A stretch of 64,000 nt of DNA from Bacteroidota bacterium. Lineage in GTDB: Bacteria > Bacteroidota > Bacteroidia > Flavobacteriales > Weeksellaceae. The position numbers and the translations under genes were made by a program. The stretch is taken from NCBI GenBank assembly GCA_023386965.1, contig JAEWIR010000039.1:1-64000 (forward strand), given 5' to 3'. The notes under the pieces are model-generated. The model did no database searches. It was given only the letters and a program-made list of their open reading frames with translations, and was not told the DNA's origin. The first letter of the stretch is position 1; each line of letters opens with the position of its first letter. Positions 43,143 through 50,261 of this stretch are shown in pieces.

Positions 43143-44105
43143 TTAGGCAATTGAGTTCTTAATTGCGATGATCTGCTGCGCCAGTTCAGTGCCAATCTTT
43201 TCCTGTGCGTCCAGTGTATTACCTCCAAGGTGAGGTGTGAGCGAAAGATTTGGATTCATCAGTAACGGCAGTTCAGGTGTAGGTTCGTTTTCAAAAACGT
43301 CCAGGGCTGCTCCTGCAATCTTGCCGGATTCTATGAAATCCAGAAGCGTTACTTCATTTACAACACCACCTCTGGCAGTATTCACGATATAAACACCGTC
43401 TTTCATCATCTCAAACTGAGGTGTATCCAGTACATAGCCCTCTGTTTTTGGCGTATTGATGCTGATGAAATCGGTGTCTTTCAGGAATTCAGCATAATCT
43501 GTTGTCGAAGTAATCTCAAAACTTACAGTTTGGCCGTCAAAAAAGGTCAGGGTGAGTTTTTCCGTACGTGGCTTTCTGGTAAGTACCTTCACCTTCATTC
43601 CAAGGGAAATTCCCATCTTCACCACTTCCTGACCGATACCGCCAAAACCGATTACTCCCAGAGTCTTCCCTTCAAGCTCGATGGCGTTGCCGTATGATTT
43701 CTTGAGTGCATTAAACTGTGTATCACCTTCCAGCGGCATCATCCGGTTGGACTCGTGCAGAAATCTTGCAAGGCTGAAGAAGTGGGCAAAAACGAGTTCG
43801 GCAACAGAACGTGAAGATGCGTTAGGTGTATTGATTACGTACAGACCTTTTTCAATTGCATATTCAACATCAATATTATCCATGCCTACGCCGCCGCGTC
43901 CTATTATCTTCAGTGTGGGGCAGGCATCAATGAGGTTCTGTCTTACTTTTGTGGCGCTGCGCACCAATAGCACGTCCACCTTATTCTCCTTAATAAAGCC
44001 GGTAAGATGTTCCTGTGACACTCTGGCATCTAAAAGCTCAATACCGTTTTCCTTCAGTTTATTTTCTCCTGCCTTGGAAATTCCGTCGTTAGCTAAAACT
44101 ATCAT
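43143..44105 (-). CDS. serA: D-3-phosphoglycerate dehydrogenase
   Basis: The 320-residue enzyme oxidises 3-phosphoglycerate with NAD+ in the first step of serine synthesis. The 2-hydroxyacid dehydrogenase motifs are clear: VLLVRSATKV, the Rossmann GxGxxG as GVIGFGGIGQE, the catalytic Arg in NTARGGVV, the Glu in DVFENEP and the His in LTPHLGGNT. The C-terminal ACT domain of the E. coli enzyme is absent, so it is probably not inhibited by serine in the same way. Confidence 0.92.
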   Translation of the reverse strand: MIVLANDGISKAGENKLKENGIELLDARVSQEHLTGFIKENKVDVLLVRSATKVRQNLIDACPTLKIIGRGGVGMDNIDVEYAIEKGLYVINTPNASSRSVAELVFAHFFSLARFLHESNRMMPLEGDTQFNALKKSYGNAIELEGKTLGVIGFGGIGQEVVKMGISLGMKVKVLTRKPRTEKLTLTFFDGQTVSFEITSTTDYAEFLKDTDFISINTPKTEGYVLDTPQFEMMKDGVYIVNTARGGVVNEVTLLDFIESGKIAGAALDVFENEPTPELPLLMNPNLSLTPHLGGNTLDAQEKIGTELAQQIIAIKNSIA

Positions 44106-44145
44106 AATTCTTGGAAATTAGAGGGTAAGTTTAAAATTTATTGGT

Positions 44146-45207
44146 CTACAGGGCTTTCATTACATCAACAAGCACCTGTACACTTTCCAAAGGCATTGCA
44201 TTGTACATGCTGGCACGGTATCCGCCCAGACTTCGGTGGCCGTTCAGTCCGCTGATGCCGGCTGCCTTCCAGGCAGTATCGAACTGTTCCTTTTTGGATT
44301 CGTCCACAAGTTTGAATGAAACATTCATCACTGAGCGGTCTTCAGGAACGCAGAAGGTTTCAAAGAGCGGATTTCTGTCAATTTCATTATACAGCAGTTC
44401 GGCTTTTGCGTTGTTTCGGGCCTCCGCCGCGGCTATGCCGCCGTTGTTCTCCAGATGCTGAAGGGTGAGGAGGGTAGCATATACAGGGAAAACCGGTGGA
44501 GTATTGTACATGGATTCTTTGGAGATATGCTGCTCATAATCGAGGATGGAAGGAATGTCGCGACCAGTTTTACCCAGTATACTTTTCTTAACAACTACAA
44601 GTGTAACACCGGCAGGACCCATATTTTTCTGAGCACCGGCATAGATCAGGTCAAATTGGGAATAATCTACCACACTGGAGAAGATGTCAGAACTCATATC
44701 GCAAACCATCAGTGTATCCACTTTTGGAAATTCTTTCATCTGAGTTCCGTAAATAGTATTGTTGGATGTGCAGTGGAAGTAATCATAACTGCTGTCTGCC
44801 TTATAGTCTTTTGGAATAAACGAATAATTGGACTCTTTGGATGATCCGATCACATCTACAGTTCCGAATTTCTTTGCCTCCTTAATTGCTCCGGCTGCCC
44901 ATGTCCCCGTATCCAGGTAGGCGGCTTTTCCGTTTTCAGACTTCATCAGGTTAAAGGGCACCATAGCAAACTGCAGGCTGGCACCGCCACCCAGATAAAG
45001 AACCTCATAATCGTCGCCCAAATTCATCAGTCTTTTTACGATGGCCCTTGCTTCGTCCATTACCGCTACGAATTCTTTGCTGCGGTGTGAGATTTCAAGG
45101 AGTGAAAGGCCCATTCCGTTAAAGTCCAGAACGGCTTCTGCTGATTTGGTGAAAACTTCCTGAGGTAAGATGCAGGGTCCTGCACTGAAGTTATGTTTTT
45201 TCATCAT
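44146..45207 (-). CDS. serC: Phosphoserine aminotransferase
   Basis: The 353-residue PLP enzyme converts 3-phosphohydroxypyruvate to phosphoserine. Family marks are HNFSAGPCILPQEV, YLGGGASLQFAMVP, the TSNNTIYGTQ block and the lysine in YAGAQKNMGPAGVT. With serA 40 nt downstream the two first steps of serine synthesis are together. A terminator separates it from the ferredoxin gene upstream, so it needs its own promoter; no clear -7 element was found. Confidence 0.95.
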   Translation of the reverse strand: MMKKHNFSAGPCILPQEVFTKSAEAVLDFNGMGLSLLEISHRSKEFVAVMDEARAIVKRLMNLGDDYEVLYLGGGASLQFAMVPFNLMKSENGKAAYLDTGTWAAGAIKEAKKFGTVDVIGSSKESNYSFIPKDYKADSSYDYFHCTSNNTIYGTQMKEFPKVDTLMVCDMSSDIFSSVVDYSQFDLIYAGAQKNMGPAGVTLVVVKKSILGKTGRDIPSILDYEQHISKESMYNTPPVFPVYATLLTLQHLENNGGIAAAEARNNAKAELLYNEIDRNPLFETFCVPEDRSVMNVSFKLVDESKKEQFDTAWKAAGISGLNGHRSLGGYRASMYNAMPLESVQVLVDVMKAL

Positions 45208-45260
45208 TTAGTATTTTTGGTTGTGTATTTTTGAGTTTGTTAAATTCTGGAATGGGCTGT

Positions 45261-45290
45261 AAAAAAAAGCCCATCAAAAATGAGCGGGCT
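45261..45290 (-). terminator. Rho-independent terminator after the ferredoxin gene
   Basis: On the minus strand the hairpin AGCCC...GGGCT, with a 13-nt loop, is followed by seven to eight Ts. It lies 5 nt after the ferredoxin stop. Confidence 0.75.
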
Positions 45291-45295
45291 TTTTA

Positions 45296-45646
45296 TTATT
45301 CTCCGTGTAAGAAGGCTTTTTTCTCCAGTAAACTTTCTTCAGACTCTACATGGTCCTCATCCGGTATGCAGCAGTCTACCGGGCAAACGGCAGCACACTG
45401 CGGCTCCTCATGGAAACCAATACATTCGGTGCACTTATCCGTTACAATAAAGTAAACATCATCACTTACCGGTTCCTGGGGTGCATCAGCATCAACAGTG
45501 AGACCGGACTTTAACACTACGCGGCCGGATAGGGAAGTTCCTTCGGAGGCCTTCCAGTCTACCGCTCCTTCATAAATTGCATTATTAGGGCATTCCGGTT
45601 CACAGGCGCCACAATTTATACATTCATCAGTTATTTTGATAGCCAT
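45296..45646 (-). CDS. 4Fe-4S dicluster ferredoxin
   Basis: The 116-residue protein has two clusters' worth of Cys ligands. The first set is CINCGACEPECP near residues 9-20; the second is CTECIGFHEEPQCAAVCPVDCC near 73-94. The longer spacing in the second set is typical of the YfhL/Alvin-type ferredoxins. It would carry low-potential electrons; the partner is not known. The gene diverges from the acyl-CoA reductase gene, and such reductive chemistry could use it, but that is only positional inference. Confidence 0.92.
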   Translation of the reverse strand: MAIKITDECINCGACEPECPNNAIYEGAVDWKASEGTSLSGRVVLKSGLTVDADAPQEPVSDDVYFIVTDKCTECIGFHEEPQCAAVCPVDCCIPDEDHVESEESLLEKKAFLHGE

Positions 45647-45672
45647 AGCTATTGCTTATTTTAAATTTGGTG

Positions 45673-45680
45673 CAAAGTTA
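45673..45680 (-). promoter_or_regulatory. Bacteroidota -7 element for the ferredoxin gene
   Basis: Minus-strand TAACTTTG fits TAnnTTTG and lies 26 nt before the ATG. Confidence 0.55.
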
Positions 45681-45819
45681 CGAAAAAATAGCGCATGCTG
45701 AGGGGGAAAACCGCAGTGTAAAACTGATTTTTCACCAGTATTACGAGCGAATTTCACCAGGATGAATCTTCTACTATGAAATGGGAGGTCTGCTTCCGTA
45801 AGGTTCGGCTTAAATTGGT

Positions 45820-45827
45820 TAATTTTG
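45820..45827 (+). promoter_or_regulatory. Bacteroidota -7 element for the acyl-CoA reductase gene
   Basis: TAATTTTG fits TAnnTTTG. It lies 43 nt before the ATG at 45871 and 13 nt before an in-frame TTG at 45841. Confidence 0.5.
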
Positions 45828-45870
45828 CAGCCGGAATGGGTTGGAACGATCTGCCCACAATAATATTTAT

Positions 45871-46905
45871 ATGAATCAAGAGATGCAGATTGCGGGACTT
45901 TGCGCAGTCGGAAGATATATTGAAGATTTCCTGAATAAAGATCAGGCTACCTTTAACGAAACAGATCTGGAATTTGAAACTGTACTGAGAAGATCAGAAA
46001 ACGAAAATCCGTGGTTTACACAGGAAAATCAGCGTTTCGCACTGAAACAGTGGAGTTCACTTCTCACCGAAGCAAAATTAAGGACATGGCTCTCGGCCTA
46101 CCGTTGGTCTGCACAGCCCAAAAGGGTTGGTCTTATTCTGGCAGGAAATATACCTATGGTTGGCTTTCATGATGTACTGGCCGTTGTGCTTAGTAATCAT
46201 ATTCCCGTAATCAAATTATCATCCAAGGACAGACAGATGCTCCCATTCCTGCTTCGTTTGTGGAATGAGAAGTCGGGTGGTGAGCTTCAATATGAAACAG
46301 TAGAAACACTTCAGGATTTTGATGCTGTCATTGCCACGGGCAGCAACAATACCGCAAGATATCTCGAATACTATTTCAGGGACCACCTGAGTATCATCCG
46401 TAAAAACAGGACCTCCGTAGCGGTTTTGAAAGGAGATGAGACTGATGAAGAACTTCAGCTTCTGGCTGAGGATATTTTCCGCTATTACGGTCTGGGATGC
46501 CGTAATGTGACACGCATACTGATGCCCGACGGTTTTATGGTAGACAGGCTATTTGAAAATTTTATTGGTTTCAGTGAAGTCATTAACCATAATAAATACG
46601 CTAATAATTACGAGTACAACCGGGCGGTTTACCTGCTGAATCTTGAAAAATTCTGGGACAACAATTTCGTGATGCTGAAGGAAGATGACAAACTGTTCTC
46701 GCCACTTTCAGTGATCAATGTGTCGCGCTATTCTGATCCGGATGAAGTGAAAGAATTCCTGGCCGCTAATGAGCAGGATATTCAGGCCGTGGTGGCTAAG
46801 GCAGAACTGGGACTGAACTCAATAGGGTTCGGAGAGGCACAGAATCCCGGTTTGGACACCTATGCGGACAATGTTGATACGATGCGCTTTCTGGAGGTTA
46901 TATAA
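45871..46905 (+). CDS. LuxC-like acyl-CoA reductase
   Basis: The 344-residue protein belongs to the aldehyde-dehydrogenase-like LuxC group, which reduces acyl-CoA to aldehyde with NADPH. The cofactor region VGLILAGNIPMVGFHDVL, the FDAVIATGSNNTARYLEYYF segment and the probable catalytic Cys in YYGLGCRNVTR support this. No lux partner genes (luxD, luxE) are near, so bioluminescence is not implied. The ATG at 45871 is preferred over the upstream TTG, because the sequence from MNQEMQIAGL on looks like the family start. A terminator follows. Confidence 0.8.
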   Translation: MNQEMQIAGLCAVGRYIEDFLNKDQATFNETDLEFETVLRRSENENPWFTQENQRFALKQWSSLLTEAKLRTWLSAYRWSAQPKRVGLILAGNIPMVGFHDVLAVVLSNHIPVIKLSSKDRQMLPFLLRLWNEKSGGELQYETVETLQDFDAVIATGSNNTARYLEYYFRDHLSIIRKNRTSVAVLKGDETDEELQLLAEDIFRYYGLGCRNVTRILMPDGFMVDRLFENFIGFSEVINHNKYANNYEYNRAVYLLNLEKFWDNNFVMLKEDDKLFSPLSVINVSRYSDPDEVKEFLAANEQDIQAVVAKAELGLNSIGFGEAQNPGLDTYADNVDTMRFLEVI

Positions 46906-46928
46906 GTAAATTGCAGTTGATCAATGAA

Positions 46929-46962
46929 AAAGGACCTCAGCAAACGCTGAAGTCCTTTCTTT
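46929..46962. terminator. Bidirectional terminator
   Basis: The hairpin AAAGGAC.TCAGC-AAAC-GCTGA.GTCCTTT is followed by CTTTTT. It separates the acyl-CoA reductase gene from the convergent ahpC-trx operon. Confidence 0.8.
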
Positions 46963-46978
46963 TTATTCTGGAAATAAT

Positions 46979-47227
46979 TTATTTATCGATGGAGCCCATC
47001 ACTTTCTGGGCAAAACTGTTCAGTGCATCTTTCTCGCTCATACCGTTTTTAACATTGGCATGCGCTTCCAGAGCTCCGCAGATGTTGGTAATAAGTTCAC
47101 CCACTACATTAAGATCCTCCTCGGAAGTACCTCTGAATTCTGAAAAAGATTCCAGGACCTCCAGTGTGGCCTCCAGATTTTCCGGAGTCTGGTTCTGGTA
47201 GAACTGTCTGATTACAGGTAGTTTCAT
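46979..47227 (-). CDS. DUF6952-like small protein
   Basis: The 82-residue acidic, helical protein starts MKLPVIRQFYQNQTPENLE. It looks like the small family (DUF6952) that commonly follows thioredoxin genes in flavobacteria; the family name is from memory and not confirmed. The ATG shares one base with the thioredoxin stop (TAATG), so translation is coupled. The function is unknown, but the context suggests redox defence. Confidence 0.75.
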   Translation of the reverse strand: MKLPVIRQFYQNQTPENLEATLEVLESFSEFRGTSEEDLNVVGELITNICGALEAHANVKNGMSEKDALNSFAQKVMGSIDK

Positions 47228-47535
47228 TATGCTAATTCTTTAAAGAGGTTAATAAGGCTGTCCTGCTGGTTAGTCTGTACCTGATTAACAAGTTCTCCGC
47301 CTTTGAACACTGCGAAAGTAGGCAGGTTGTCCACCTTAGCTAACTTTCGGCTTTCCGGTAATTTCTCCGCATCTACGTAATAAAACGGAATGTCTTCGTT
47401 TTCAGAAGCCAGTTTTTTGAACTTAGGCTTCATAATCCGGCAGTTACCGCACCAGGTGGCGCCATACTGCACGACTACTTTGTCGTGTTCTGCAATTTTT
47501 TCCTGAAGGATGTCTTCAGTTAGTTCTGTATACAT
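47227..47535 (-). CDS. Thioredoxin family protein with WCGNC site
   Basis: The 102-residue protein is a single thioredoxin fold. The active site reads ATWCGNCRIMKP with Asn in place of the usual Pro between the cysteines, and the cis-Pro is in DNLPTFAVF. The change should alter redox potential or partner choice. It is encoded 20 nt after the peroxiredoxin gene and is the natural candidate for reducing that enzyme. Confidence 0.9.
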   Translation of the reverse strand: MYTELTEDILQEKIAEHDKVVVQYGATWCGNCRIMKPKFKKLASENEDIPFYYVDAEKLPESRKLAKVDNLPTFAVFKGGELVNQVQTNQQDSLINLFKELA

Positions 47536-47555
47536 GTCTTCAAAAATTTTAAATA

Positions 47556-48194
47556 TTAGTTCTGGTGTTTTGCCAGGTATTCTGCAGTAGATTCGCGGTT
47601 GGCGTTCATTGCCTCCTTACCTTCTTCCCAGTTGGCTGGGCAAACTTCACCATGTTTCTGTACGTGTGTGTAAGCATCGATAAGTCTGATGTATTCCTTT
47701 ACATTTCTGCCAAGAGGCATATCGTTCACGGACTCATGGAAAATTTTCCCTGTTTCATCTACAAGGTAAGTTGCTCTGTAGGTTACATTGGAACCTGTGA
47801 AAGTCTCGTTACCTTCTTCATCATATTCAAAATCCTGGTCCACAATTCCCAAAGTGTTGGCCAGCTGGCGGTGGGTATCGGCCAGAATCGGATAGGTTAC
47901 CCCTTCAATTCCTCCGTTTTCTTTTGCTGTGTTCAGCCAGGCAAAGTGAACTTCATTGGTGTCGCAGGAAGCACCGATCACTCTTGTATTCCTTTTTTCA
48001 AATTCACCCAGCGCATCCTGGAATGCGTGTAATTCTGTAGGGCAAACGAAAGTAAAATCTTTAGGGTACCAGAAAAGCAGGATCTTCTCATTGTTTTTTG
48101 TTGCTTCTTCAAAAATATTGATCTTCAGATCATCACCCATTTCAGACATCGCATCTACTGTAATGCTTGGAAATTTTTTTCCTACTAATGACAT
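47556..48194 (-). CDS. Peroxiredoxin, AhpC/Prx1 type
   Basis: The 212-residue 2-Cys peroxiredoxin reduces H2O2 and organic peroxides. The peroxidatic Cys is in DFTFVCPTELHAF (about residue 51) and the resolving Cys is in HGEVCPANW (about 178). It leads an operon with a thioredoxin and a small DUF protein and has its own -33/-7 promoter. AhpF is not nearby, so reduction probably comes from the thioredoxin. Confidence 0.94.
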   Translation of the reverse strand: MSLVGKKFPSITVDAMSEMGDDLKINIFEEATKNNEKILLFWYPKDFTFVCPTELHAFQDALGEFEKRNTRVIGASCDTNEVHFAWLNTAKENGGIEGVTYPILADTHRQLANTLGIVDQDFEYDEEGNETFTGSNVTYRATYLVDETGKIFHESVNDMPLGRNVKEYIRLIDAYTHVQKHGEVCPANWEEGKEAMNANRESTAEYLAKHQN

Positions 48195-48229
48195 AATTTT
48201 AATTATTTATTGTTGTTAATTTCGTAATA

Positions 48230-48260
48230 CAAATGTACGCAGTTTTGTCTATTAAAACAA
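48230..48260 (-). promoter_or_regulatory. Bacteroidota promoter for the peroxiredoxin operon
   Basis: On the minus strand TTG (48258-48260) and TACATTTG (48230-48237) are 20 nt apart, one more than the ideal 19. The ATG lies 35 nt downstream. Confidence 0.6.
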
Positions 48261-48292
48261 CAGGTATTCATTTATAAAAACTATCAAGGTGA

Positions 48293-49516
48293 TTAGGAAG
48301 CATTTATTTCTTCTACTGAACCGATCACGGATTCCTCCAGGCACTTTTTAATCCGGCGCATTGATTCTTTTAGATCGTGTTCTGAAGCTGCGTAGGAAAA
48401 TCTGAGACATTCAGGGCTGCCGAAAGATACGCCGCCGACAGAGCCCACATGTGCGTTCTCCAGAAGATACATGGCAAGGTCGTCTGAATTTTCAATTTTT
48501 TGTCCGTTCAGTGTTTTACCGATGTAATAGGACACATCCGGAAACAGGTAGAAAGCTGATTTGGGTAGAAGAACTTTGAAGCCCGGTATTTCTTTCATCA
48601 AATCATAAAAGAGATCCCTTCTTTTGCGGAATTCCTCAATCATATATTTATAATCTGTAGGATTTGTTTCCAGGGCAGTAATTGCCGCACGCTGCGCCAC
48701 TGTATTGGGTCCGCTTGTCATCTGTCCCTGTATTTTCTCACAGGCACGGGCCAGCCATTCAGGACACGCGGAGTAACCTATGCGCCAACCTGTCATGGCA
48801 AAACCTTTGGACATACCGTTGATCACCGCTACCTGATCGTAAATCTCGTCGAAGGCTGCAATTGATTTGGTGATAGTTTCGTAGTTGATGTATTCATAAA
48901 TCTCATCGGAAATCACGGTGATTTGCGGGTGTTTGGCAATGACTTCAGCCAGCGAGCGTAACTCATCATAAGTATAATAACTTCCCGAGGGGTTACATGG
49001 TGAACTGTACAGCAGGACCTTAGTGCGCGGAGTAATCGCTTCTTCAAGCTGTTCTGCCGTAATCTTGAAATCGTTCTCGTAGGCGGTGTTAATGATGACC
49101 GAGGTGCCATCCATCATTTTCACCATTTCATCATAGCTCACCCAAAAAGGTGCGGGCAGGATTACTTCGTCTCCCTCGTTCAGTACGGCAGCAAGTACGT
49201 TAAGGATGGCTTGCTTGGCACCGTTGGACACGCAGATCTGGGTAGGTTTATAGTTCAGGTTGTTGTCGCGCTTAAGTTTTGCGGCAATTGCCTCCCTAAG
49301 TTCCAGAAAACCGGGTACCGGCGAATAATGACTGTAGTTCTGGTCGATGGCATCGTGTGCAGCCTGTTTTATATTTTCCGGCACATCAAAATCAGGTTCA
49401 CCCAGGGTGAGGCTTATGACGTCGGTGCCGTTTGCACGCATTTCGCGTGCCTTATTACTCATTACAAATGTTTGGGAATAGCCCAGGCGTTTAAGCCGGT
49501 TGGATAGTCTGTCCAT
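48293..49516 (-). CDS. Aspartate aminotransferase-like PLP enzyme (class I)
   Basis: The 407-residue enzyme matches the Bacteroidota aspartate aminotransferase I-gamma type: LTLGEPDFDVPENIK, the YSPVPGFLELREAI segment, NGAKQAILNVL, SSPCNPSGSYY, ISDEIYEY and the Schiff-base lysine in GMSKGFAMTGWRIGY. It most likely interconverts aspartate and oxaloacetate, although aromatic or prephenate activity cannot be excluded. It is divergent from rsmG, and the two promoters lie close together. Confidence 0.9.
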   Translation of the reverse strand: MDRLSNRLKRLGYSQTFVMSNKAREMRANGTDVISLTLGEPDFDVPENIKQAAHDAIDQNYSHYSPVPGFLELREAIAAKLKRDNNLNYKPTQICVSNGAKQAILNVLAAVLNEGDEVILPAPFWVSYDEMVKMMDGTSVIINTAYENDFKITAEQLEEAITPRTKVLLYSSPCNPSGSYYTYDELRSLAEVIAKHPQITVISDEIYEYINYETITKSIAAFDEIYDQVAVINGMSKGFAMTGWRIGYSACPEWLARACEKIQGQMTSGPNTVAQRAAITALETNPTDYKYMIEEFRKRRDLFYDLMKEIPGFKVLLPKSAFYLFPDVSYYIGKTLNGQKIENSDDLAMYLLENAHVGSVGGVSFGSPECLRFSYAASEHDLKESMRRIKKCLEESVIGSVEEINAS

Positions 49517-49536
49517 TGGAAATTTTGTGGTTCATA

Positions 49537-49544
49537 CAAAGATA
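49537..49544 (-). promoter_or_regulatory. Bacteroidota -7 element for the aspartate aminotransferase gene
   Basis: Minus-strand TATCTTTG fits TAnnTTTG, 20 nt before the ATG. Its -33 region overlaps that of the divergent rsmG promoter. Confidence 0.55.
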
Positions 49545-49560
49545 GGCTTTGTAAATTATT

Positions 49561-49590
49561 TTGCCGGCCGCAAAAGGAAAAGTATTTTTG
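49561..49590 (+). promoter_or_regulatory. Complete Bacteroidota promoter for rsmG
   Basis: TTG at 49561-49563 and TATTTTTG at 49583-49590 are exactly 19 nt apart. The ATG at 49609 follows by 18 nt, which rules out the in-frame TTG at 49561 as the start. Confidence 0.75.
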
Positions 49591-49608
49591 TGCGAAGAAT
49601 ATAAAAAA

Positions 49609-50244
49609 ATGCCAGCAGACCTTATCATCAAATATTTCCCGGATCTTACTGACACACAGAAAAAGCAGTTTGATGCGCTGGAGGAGTTATACGCCGAATG
49701 GAACGAAAAAATCAATGTAATCTCCCGTAAAGACACGGAATCCCTGTATGAGAAACATGTGCTGCATTCGCTGGGTATCGCGAAGATTATGGAGTTTGCC
49801 CCGGGCACTAAAGTGCTCGATATCGGGACCGGTGGAGGCTTTCCCGGCATTCCGCTGGCTATTCTGTTCCCTGAGACTCAGTTTACACTGATAGACAGCA
49901 TCGGTAAAAAAATTACTGTAGTGCGCGCTATTGCGGAAGCCCTGCAACTTGAGAACGTAACAGCAGTTCATGAACGGGCCGAAAAACTGAAAGAAAAATT
50001 CCATTTCGTGGTAAGCCGTGCGGTCACCCAGATGCCAGAATTCCTGCGCTGGCTGCGGGGTAAGTTTGAAAAAGAGCAGTTCAATAAAAAGCACAACGGT
50101 GTACTTTACCTTAAAGGCGGTGACCTGGGTGAGGAACTGGCAGGTTTACGCTGCGAAGTTCATTCGTTAAAAGACTATTTTGAAGAGGAATTCTTTGAGA
50201 CCAAAAAAGTGGTATATTTATCCAAAGGGAATTTCGCTTCCTGA
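49609..50244 (+). CDS. rsmG: 16S rRNA (guanine527-N7)-methyltransferase
   Basis: The 211-residue enzyme (GidB) methylates G527 of 16S rRNA. Motifs are NVISRKD, the SAM-binding VLDIGTGGGFPGIPLAI, TLIDSIGKKITVV and VVSRAVTQMPEFL. The start is fixed by the promoter just upstream. The AddB-like gene follows after 17 nt, so the two probably share a transcript. Confidence 0.95.
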   Translation: MPADLIIKYFPDLTDTQKKQFDALEELYAEWNEKINVISRKDTESLYEKHVLHSLGIAKIMEFAPGTKVLDIGTGGGFPGIPLAILFPETQFTLIDSIGKKITVVRAIAEALQLENVTAVHERAEKLKEKFHFVVSRAVTQMPEFLRWLRGKFEKEQFNKKHNGVLYLKGGDLGEELAGLRCEVHSLKDYFEEEFFETKKVVYLSKGNFAS

Positions 50245-50261
50245 TTTTAGATCAAATTTAT

